Source: Annona cherimola
Lineage: Eukaryota > Streptophyta > Magnoliopsida > Magnoliales > Annonaceae
Assembly: GCA_030490835.1 (NCBI GenBank)
Contig: CM059973.1
Location: 83,839,221-83,903,220 of the forward strand
Length of the DNA: 64,000 nucleotides
Direction of reading: 5' to 3'
Shown: piece by piece, positions 49,541 to 64,000 of the stretch
Layout of the letters: each line of letters starts with the position of its first letter
Numbering within the stretch: the first letter of the stretch is position 1
The notes under the pieces: generated by a model
The model's input: the letters and a program-made list of their open reading frames with translations, nothing else
Database searches by the model: none
What the model was told of the DNA's origin: nothing
Program-made: the position numbers and the translations under genes

Positions 49541-50289
49541 TGTTCTGTTATAATAAAATTATATGTGCTGAGACGGGTTTACGGTGGATGGGGTTGTATA
49601 AAAATTCTTAGAGATATATATTATTTTTATTTAAAATTTGTTTAATGGTGAGAGAAATAAAATTTTTTTTATGATAACTAATTGATGTGTGTTCAATATT
49701 GGTATAATTAACGGCAAATGAATGGAAGGCAAGCTTCACAATAAAGTTAAAAAAACGAAGGGAGAGAATTTTTTTTTAAAATAAAAGAAAGGTGGGAGTT
49801 AAAGACGTGTAAAAATGGACAGTACATGGAATGAAATACGAATTCAAGTATCTGTCAAGGATGAGTATTTTTTATCATTTCGCTACATAATATTCATGAT
49901 GCGCTTTTGCAATGCCGATAAGTATGAATTTGGTGGCCAAACGTGGTGTGGTCCTCCTTGTTCGGTTGGGAGCTGGTGGTCTCCTCATTTGATATTTGGG
50001 AGCTGGTGGTCTCCCTTTGGAAATATTATTAGAATTGTCTAAGAACTTTGAATATGATATGAGTTGAGATATGTTGTAAATATATTCAAATAAAAAAAAA
50101 TTATGAATTTGGTGCGTCAATGAAATCGCAATCTTTTACATTTTCGATGAGCCAAAGCAGTTCTAAAATTTAAGAAAAATGCGCAATTGAGGCGTTCAAA
50201 CGCTTGGCCAAACAAAGCATAAACTGCGTTTGCCTCCCTCTGCCCAAAATTTTTTTTTTTCTCTTTTAAACTCCGTGGATAAAAATATA

Positions 50290-50572
50290 GGTATGTTTGG
50301 AAAATAATAAAACTGATGAAATTTTTTGTGTGAATTTTTTTAAAATAAAAGAAAATGATGCAATATCATAAGGATAATAATAAAGAATGAAGAAAATAAA
50401 GTTAAATAGATATGTTAAATATATGAAATTGTGTTGAAATTATTAAAAAGTAAGGTAATTATATAGAAAAAAGTGAAAAAAATTTAAAAAATAGAAAAAT
50501 TATAAAAAGTGAAAAATTTTAGACTGAAAATTTTTTAATATTACCAAACATATTGTATTATATTTTTTGATA
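50290..50572. repeat. AT-rich foldback MITE, family F1 copy h
   Basis: GGTATGTTTGGAAAATAATA at the left and the inverse-like ATTACCAAACATATTG at the right; core GAAAATAAAGTTAAATAGAT. One of the best-defined F1 copies. Confidence 0.6.
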
Positions 50573-50846
50573 GAGAAACATACCTATATTTAACAAAACT
50601 AAAAGTTTAACAAATCTAATCTAATCCAATAATCATAAAGGTTAATAGAATATAATTTAGATCATGATTGTGTATGCTTGGATTGTGAAATCAAATCAAA
50701 ATTTATGATAGGACATCTATAGGTAAGATGAAGTTGGAAAATTAGGAGTTGTAAATGAGTGCTTTTTTGCAAGTATATTGAGTGTGCACACCTTCAGTGC
50801 ATTATCTTCTATCATACCATATTCCGCCCCAGTAGAGTGTGAGTTT

Positions 50847-51270
50847 TTGCATTTTGGTCTCTCTAACTTAGCATATTTACTTTTTAGCCCACGAGTTTCA
50901 CGAATTTATTTTTTGACCCTCTAAATTTGCCCTATTTACATTTTAGTCTTTGCAATTAAAACCCTACGTTAAGTGTATATATGAGTGGAACGCGAGTCAA
51001 CTCATAAACATGAATTGACTAACCTTACTGTTAACTGTATGTATGAATTGACTCATGTTTATGCTTACGAGTCAACTCATTTTAGTCTCTCCAACTTGTT
51101 TTCATGTTATTGAGACGACTCAAGAACATGAACATGAGTCAACTCATATATGCACTTAACGGTAGAGTTTTAACGTCATAGGTTAAAATGCAAACAGAGT
51201 AAACTTATAAGATTTAAAAAGCAAATACGTAAACTCGTGGGCTAGAAAACAAATACACTAAGTTAGAATG
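50847..51270. repeat. ~420-bp foldback element
   Basis: The left arm (CTAACTTAGCATATTTACTT, AGCCCACGAGTTT) is matched in inverse on the right (AAACTCGTGGGCT, AAATACACTAAGTTAG). The interior holds repeated ACTCATAAACATGAATTGAC-like motifs. Its right edge is interrupted by the element at 51271-51750. Confidence 0.7.
51262..51270. repeat. 9-bp target site duplication (left)
   Basis: GTTAGAATG, identical to 51751-51759. Confidence 0.8.
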
Positions 51271-51750
51271 AGGGAATTCACGCCATACCCCCCTCTAATT
51301 TTGCATATTAGCATTTTAGATCTCGACGTTTGCGTATTAGCATGTTAAACCCTAATAAGTTTCATTTTTTGTATTTTAAACCCTCCGCCGTAACGTTGTC
51401 TGTCATGCACTATCTAGTCATGTATAATGACAAAAATACTTCTCAATAAAAACAAAATACACCCCTCAATATACATTTTCCTACTGATGTTTGTTGCTTA
51501 CATTATCTTCCATTTCAAGATCTTCGTTTTCTGCATTAATGTTAATGCTAGTTAGGGCTGTGTTTTTATTTTTATTGAGATATATTTTTGACATTGCAGA
51601 CGACCAAACTGTGCGTGACAGATAGCGTTAGGGTGGAGAGTTTAAAATGCAAAAGATAAAACTTATTAGGGTCTAATATGCTAATACGCAAATATCAGGG
51701 TCTAAAATACTAATATGAACACTTAAAAGGGTGTACGACGCAAATTTCCC
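51271..51750. mobile_element. Mutator-type MITE directly upstream of DCP5
   Basis: A 480-bp non-coding foldback. The inverted arms include GTATTAGCAT.TTA.ACCCTAATAAGTTT on the left and its inverse on the right. It is bounded by 9-bp direct repeats GTTAGAATG, the duplication length expected for Mutator-like elements. It is inserted at the right edge of the foldback at 50847-51270 and ends 150 bp before the DCP5 start codon. Confidence 0.75.
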
Positions 51751-51759
51751 GTTAGAATG
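51751..51759. repeat. 9-bp target site duplication (right)
   Basis: GTTAGAATG, identical to 51262-51270. Confidence 0.8.
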
Positions 51760-51899
51760 TAAAAAAAACTCTAAAAATGTGCGCCTGGTGGATAGCAGAC
51801 GGGGTTGCATTGGAAATCCACAGAAGAAGGAAAAACTCTAAAAAAGAGTAACCAAGTCCGAAGACGAGAAGCCGCGGCCTAGTGCTGTAGGAAGTAGCG

Positions 51900-59641
<7,742 letters not shown>

Positions 59642-60452
59642 TTTGGCAGGCTAATCTTTTGTTTGTGTACTGAAGCTGCCGTGGGGTTTGATCCTTAGTG
59701 GGGGAGGCTGATGAACAGCTGTGATTGTAACACTTAGTAATGAGTAACGACACGTTCCCTTGTCAGTGTAGTTAGAATAAACAAACACTTAGGACTACTT
59801 TGAATATTAGCGCAAAATAAGCACATCAATGTACATGAGCTGATCTTCTGTGATTGAACATGCAAGTAGGATTTGCTTGTCTTTTGTTAGCTTTCTACTA
59901 CTGTATGTTTGTATCCGTGTTTCTTTATATGAATGAGAACGTTTAGTTGGGATTCTTGGGAATGACCAGCATTCTTAACTGAATGTTGTCCAAGTGACAA
60001 GTGTTGGCATGTGCGGGCAGAGTCATCATCATCCATGCGCTTATCTACTGAGGTGCATCCATTGACAGGATGTGCATGGCTAACAACCGGTTTGAACTCG
60101 ATCAAAACTTGGCCTTGGTTATTCTGATGAAAGATGATTAGTAGTCCTGGTACGACCAATTGGACTATATTAATCACTATTCCAACATGGTTGGTAAGCG
60201 AGATGGGTTTGTTTTCTCCTTCGTTCCAAGGTTTGAGCCTTTCTGTGGCAGTGTTCTTTTACAGAGAATAATTCCTGGGTTCAATTAGATTCTCTGATTG
60301 GAATGCCTTTGCGAGCATTTTCATTTCATTTAAACCCACATGATGTATGTGCAGTACGAAATTATTTTGTCTCAATCAAATTCACAAATGGGATGAGGAT
60401 GGAATGAACTAATATAATTTTCAAAAATGCTTTTCTTATTTCTAAGAAGTAG
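59642..60452 (+). other. DCP5 3' UTR and downstream intergenic DNA
   Basis: The first 150-300 bp are probably the 3' untranslated region; AGAATAAACAAA near 59771 and TATGTTTGTATCC near 59903 are possible polyadenylation contexts. The remainder shows no gene. Confidence 0.45.
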
Positions 60453-60461
60453 TAAGTTAAT
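60453..60461. repeat. 9-bp target site duplication (left) of the MULE
   Basis: TAAGTTAAT; the right copy is split by a later insertion (TAAGTTAA at 63464-63471, with GTTAAT resuming at 63885). Confidence 0.85.
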
Positions 60462-60615
60462 GAGAGGATTATTTGTGGCCGGGCTAAGTTCGATCTTATT
60501 GCGTTGCGTCTAGGCGCTGCACGCCGTTGGATCGGGCAGGAGAATTTTGAGCCATGTGATGGAGATATTTCCATCTCAACCCTGTTTCAGATTTCCATTT
60601 ACGAAAAAAAATAAA
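60462..60615 (+). repeat. left terminal inverted repeat of the Pack-MULE
   Basis: Starts GAGAGGATTATTTGTGGCCG; pairs with 63314-63463. Confidence 0.85.
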
Positions 60616-60805
60616 AAATGCCTCCAGCCACCCGTTCCGCCCCCCATCCTCCTCTACGTTCGAATTTATCTTGCCCTACGATCTTTGTTGTCGGCTCCCA
60701 TTTTGTCGACATTGCCACTATCTTTTTCGACGACGGTCTCCTCTCATCTTCTCTCATCTCTTGTTGCTGTCACCTCCATCGGCCCCTTTCTCTTGTGGGC
60801 TACGG

Positions 60806-60996
60806 CAAGCTTATGAAATTTTCTGGGGTTCTGCAATTTGCCCGAACGGAAGGTCTAATACTAGCACCTGAGCCAACTCATGCTATTGCAAATGCTATCA
60901 GGGAAGTGCTTCATTGCAGATAGACTAGAGAATCCAAGTTGGCCATGTGTGGGCATCGCCATTTTGATCTCCCTGCTCAGGACAAGTACCTTCATG
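60806..60996 (+). pseudogene. trpB2: tryptophan synthase beta-2 (TrpB2) fragment, broken
   Basis: Within the Pack-MULE a plus-strand frame reads QFARTEGLILAPEPTHAIA, then AIREVLHCR, a stop codon (TAG at 60921), then in the same frame LAMCGHRHFDL and QDKYL. These are successive conserved blocks near the C-terminus of plant and archaeal-type TrpB2 (family: ARTEGI.PAPE..HAIA, REAL.CKETGEAK, MAMCGHGHFDL..YDKYL). The segment upstream of ARTEG is frameshifted and unrecognisable, and everything else in the enzyme is missing. It cannot make an enzyme. TrpB2 normally joins serine to indole, making tryptophan in the plastid. No intron is visible within the fragment. Confidence 0.82.
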
Positions 60997-61278
60997 TACG
61001 GATGGTCTGCTTGTCATGTTCGGTTGATAAGATCCAAGTAGTTTTGGCTACCATCCCGCCAAAGATGATGGGCCTGCCTATGGCTCCTGCCAGTGGGCGG
61101 CGTCCATGGAGACATCGAGCTTTAGTGAAGACTATCTTCTGATTTGTATCAGCGGCAGCATCCCTTGGGTCTGCCCTTAAATCCAGATGCCTCTTTTGCA
61201 GTAACCATCCGGCCAAACCTCCGCATTTTCCACAAAGTTGGGAATAGCTAAGTGCTGATCGTCGACTCCAGTGGTGGC

Positions 61279-61859
61279 TACGGTGTTCATGGATCTGGTT
61301 GGAGTCTAGTCTTAATTCTAATTTATTTAAAATATCTCAGCCTTAATATGTTTATTAATTCATTTAAAAAAATCTCAACCCTAATTCATTTACAACCCGT
61401 TTAATAAATGGGTTGACGGGTTTGACGGGTTGTATAATAGATGACTTGAAAGTCTAGATTCTAGTAGATAATGATCTCGCAGAGAGAGACAAAAAGATAT
61501 TTTTAGTGCAGGAGAAATGAAAATATGACAGTAACAGTAAAATAAAATAGGGATAGTAACGGAAAAATAAAAATCAGGTAACGAGAGGAAGATTTAGAAA
61601 AGGAAAATAACCGACGAATGTACATTGATACATACAAAACTTTAATGAGTTAAATAAGTTAAATGGGTTGAACATGGTATGTGGGTTAAACGGGTTACTA
61701 AACGAATTGACGGGTTATAAAATCTTAACTTTAATTAGTTTATTTAATTAAATGTTTAAACGAGTCGGCGGATTATAATTCATTTATTTAAAAATTCTAA
61801 CATAAACTCATTTATAAATGAGTTGGATGAACGAGCTGCCCATGACCATTAACACCCTA
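61279..61859. mobile_element. decayed hAT-type MITE, family F5 copy 3, inside the Pack-MULE
   Basis: Inverse orientation relative to 16338-16901. The right end CATGACCATTAACACCCTA and the left end TACGGTGTTCATGGATC.GGTTGGAG match the two termini of the intact copy, and the interior has AACCCGTTTAATAAATGGGT motifs. The flanking 8-mers (GTGGTGGC and GTTGCAGC) are only partly alike, consistent with age. Confidence 0.7.
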
Positions 61860-62571
61860 GTTGCAGCATCTTCCCACAAGACTGCTGCCGCGCTTTTTTA
61901 AACTCCAGCAAATTGTGGCAGCTACAATCCAGAACCCGGAATGTTGCAGTGTCCATTTGTAATCAGCGGCAGACACACAATTGGTTGAACTAACAAAATC
62001 GATTACGGCATCCTCTAAATCTAGCTGTTGCTAAGCACGATCGGTTGAATTAATTATCATTGCAGCCATGGAAACCAGTCAACTCCACCATCTCCCCCAA
62101 ATCACTATGATCACCGACCGTTGTCTTCTATTTGCTTGCCACCCGTAGCGGCATCCTCGAACTCGATGGATTGAAAGCCCCAATCTGGCAGCAGTATCTA
62201 TCCAACAGGAATCCCATTGACAGCACCAGTAGCAACTTGCAATTAAAATGGCCGCAAGAACAACTACCAAGATTTCAGAAACTAGCCCATTCATTCCAGC
62301 GACAAAATCCAGCTGATGATTACATTAACCGACCATGCTTCGAGTAATTCATCATTTATCATCTTCAATAGAGGCTCTGTTGATCTACTGGTGGATATTT
62401 TCCACCTTCAGCAGTGACAACAGAAACTCAATGGGTGTTTTTGCCACAAATTGGCACCAGATTTCATGGGGGATTTACCAATGTTATAGAAGATGGTCAG
62501 GCAGAGAAATGGGAGATGACAAGAGAGATTGCAAGGCAAGAAAGATTTGGGCATGGACGAGGATGGGGGCG

Positions 62572-63305
62572 AAATGGGTGGGAATTGGGGCGAGTCGACC
62601 CGTGACCCGGCTTTGACTCTACCCGTTTTGGCTGTGTAAAATTAATATATTTTTGACCCGATATAGGGATAAGTCAGAAATTTTAACCTGAATTCAAAAA
62701 AAGGATCGAAGTGGGTCGACCATGTCTCGACCTGAAGAGCCTAACCCTGCATCACGTATATTAATTTATTAAAAATTACAAGCCTATGTTTAAATATTAT
62801 TATTATTGCTTTCAAAATTCTTACTTTTTTATAATCAACTTTATCAACAATAGAAAAATCAATTTATTCATAAAACAATATAAGAATCAATAAAAAGAAT
62901 TTGTATATATATAACTCTTATGTGTAATTGTATATTAACTTATTTTAATAAATTTATTCTATATTTTCAAAAGTTTTGTTTTTTTAATTATGTATTTTTT
63001 AATAATTAGTGAAATATTAAAGCATATAATATTTAAATTTAGTATAAATGTATACTTGTGTTTGATAGGTATATAAATTCTTAAAATTATCTTATTTGAC
63101 CTATTTTTTTGACCCGATTCGCTATCCCGAAACCGGTCTGATACCAACCCGAAGTTTGCTCCGGAACCTATTAAAAAAAAGTAAGGGTCAAACCGACTTT
63201 GTTTCTACTCGGAACGAAAAGAAGGTCAAACTCAATTTTTAAAAAGTAGGGTCAGGGTTGAACAAACCACGACCCGGTATGGCCCGCCCCGATTCCCACC
63301 CCTAG
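62572..63305. mobile_element. second hAT-like TIR element inside the Pack-MULE
   Basis: The left end GGGTGGGAATTGGGGCGAGT and the right end CCCGCCCCGATTCCCACCCCTA are inverse copies. The GC-rich ends enclose an AT-rich interior without ORFs. The TAGGGGTGGGAAT terminus is hAT-like. No clean 8-bp duplication was found. Confidence 0.6.
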
Positions 63306-63313
63306 GTGGAAGG

Positions 63314-63463
63314 ATGTGTTTTTTATGTAAATGGCAATTTAACATAGGGCAAGATGTAAACATTTCCATCTCACGACTCAAAATTGTCCTGCCCAACCCA
63401 ACGGCGTGGAGCGCCCGGACACTGTAAGGCCGAACTTAGCCCGAACACAAATAATCATCTCTC
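63314..63463 (-). repeat. right terminal inverted repeat of the Pack-MULE
   Basis: Ends ...CAAATAATCATCTCTC; inverse of 60462-60615. Confidence 0.85.
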
Positions 63464-63466
63464 TAA

Positions 63467-63471
63467 GTTAA
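63467..63471. repeat. 5-bp target site duplication (left) of the miniature LTR element
   Basis: GTTAA, identical to 63885-63889. Confidence 0.85.
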
Positions 63472-63652
63472 TGTAACGCCCCAAGCCTAACAGTAAGGTA
63501 TTGTCCGCTTTGGGCCTTGGCCCGCACGGTTTTGCCCCTCTAGGTTCATGCGCATCCCGTCCTTCCCCAAAAGGCGCCTCACTGAGGTACATGACGACCT
63601 CCACTTATAGCCCAGGCTCCCCCCCTGATCTTAACCGATGTGGGATATCACA
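63472..63652. repeat. left LTR of the miniature element
   Basis: TG...CA, 181 bp. Confidence 0.85.
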
Positions 63653-63720
63653 TTCACCCCCTCTTGGGGCTCCAGCGTCCCCGCTGGACACTATCGGCCG
63701 GAGGTCGGGAGTCGGCCTTT

Positions 63721-63884
63721 TGTAACGCCCCAGGCCTAACAGTAAGGTATTGTCCGCTTTGGGCCTTGGCCCGCATGGTTTTGCCCCTCTGGGTTCACGC
63801 GCATCCCGTCCTTCCCCAAAAGGTGACGGCCTCCACTTATAGTCCAGGCTCTCCCCCTCATCCTAACCGATGTGGGATATTACA
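63721..63884. repeat. right LTR of the miniature element
   Basis: TG...CA, 164 bp; preceded by GGTCGGGAGTCGGCCTTT as the only candidate purine tract. Confidence 0.85.
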
Positions 63885-63889
63885 GTTAA
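63885..63889. repeat. 5-bp target site duplication (right) of the miniature LTR element
   Basis: GTTAA, identical to 63467-63471. Confidence 0.85.
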
Positions 63890-64000
63890 TTTTCCAATTT
63901 TCCTTACATTTTCTTTCCAATTTGAATATAATTTTTTGCCTTCGTCACACATAACGACACTTTTTTCACAGCAGTCCGCATCTTATCCCATTTTTGATCC

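Larger units (their letters stand above)
43210..51270. other. MITE-rich intergenic region, no supported gene
   Basis: About 8 kb of AT-rich DNA. The first 400 bp (to about 43600) are GC-balanced and probably hold the cyclophilin promoter and leader. The remainder contains F1 repeats, an F5 hAT relative, a pair of related repeats (47905-48600 and 49075-49540), and foldbacks at 48640-49034 and 50847-51270. A pyrimidine-rich tract occupies 45770-46130. No protein I recognise. Confidence 0.6.
60462..63463. mobile_element. Pack-MULE-like Mutator element carrying a TrpB2 gene fragment
   Basis: A 3.0-kb element with terminal inverted repeats of about 150 bp (60462-60615 and 63314-63463). The arms match through CGGGCTAAGTTCG, GGCGCT.CACGCCGTTGG, GGGCAGGA.AATTTTGAG and CCATTTAC, and the 9-bp target duplication is TAAGTTAAT. 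No transposase is present. The interior holds a TrpB2 fragment (60806-60996) in GC-richer DNA, and two hAT-type MITEs (61279-61859 and 62572-63305). The long inverted repeats, 9-bp duplication and captured gene fragment together define a Pack-MULE. The origin of the other GC-balanced parts (60618-60800, 61000-61260, 61870-62560) is unknown. Confidence 0.82.
63472..63884. mobile_element. 413-bp miniature LTR retrotransposon (SMART/TRIM type), complete
   Basis: Two LTRs (63472-63652, 181 bp; 63721-63884, 164 bp) start TGTAACGCCCCA and end GATGTGGGATAT.ACA, separated by only 68 bp. They are bounded by perfect GTTAA duplications. There is no coding capacity. The first LTR has about 17 extra bases (CGCCTCACTGAGGTACA) missing from the second. 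The TGTAACGCCC...GATGTGGGAT type of LTR is common in plant TRIM/SMART elements. It must be mobilised by another element's proteins. Confidence 0.85.

Noticed and set aside
60618..61142. A functional tryptophan synthase gene
   Set aside because: Only two short C-terminal motif blocks are present, with a stop between them and a frameshift upstream; the catalytic part is missing.

Overview
This window is nuclear DNA from a flowering plant. The evidence is GT-AG (and some GC-AG) introns in plant-specific genes, a chloroplast-targeted cyclophilin, a plant lamina protein, and many plant-type mobile elements in AT-rich intergenic DNA. Gene density is low: four intact protein-coding genes in 64 kb. 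I cannot name the species; a non-grass angiosperm is plausible.

Layout. 1-7046 is AT-rich intergenic DNA with decayed MITEs. 7047-8432 (-) is a single-exon secreted LRR protein of the PII-2 type. 8433-19802 is intergenic and rich in MITEs, including a hAT-type MITE with intact 8-bp target duplications (16338-16901) and a cluster of MITEs sitting in TA microsatellites (10797-11844). 19803-32841 (-) is an eight-exon NMCP/CRWN nuclear lamina gene of the CRWN2/3 type (1202 aa predicted), with a small LTR element in intron 5. 33394-40157 is a complete, young, non-autonomous gag-only LTR retrotransposon flanked by GATAG, only about 550 bp from the CRWN start codon. 41395-43209 (-) is a two-exon thylakoid-lumen cyclophilin (CYP26-2/CYP28 type). 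43210-51899 is MITE-rich and ends in two stacked foldback elements immediately upstream of the next gene. 51900-59641 (+) is an eight-exon DCP5/LSM14 decapping-factor gene (600 aa predicted) with two apparent GC-AG introns, an antisense RTE LINE 3' end, and foldback MITEs in its introns. 60462-63463 is a Mutator-type element with long terminal inverted repeats and a 9-bp target duplication. It carries a broken fragment of tryptophan synthase beta-2 (TrpB2), so it looks like a Pack-MULE. Two hAT-type MITEs lie inside it, and a 413-bp miniature LTR element (SMART/TRIM type) is inserted in its right target duplication.

The genes are unrelated housekeeping or signalling genes and form no operon or pathway. 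The main biological interest is the transposon stratigraphy: the Pack-MULE/hAT/SMART nest at the right end, the TR-GAG-like retrotransposon beside CRWN, and the unusual splice sites of DCP5. All exon models were derived by hand from reading frames and splice-site consensus, without transcript evidence.
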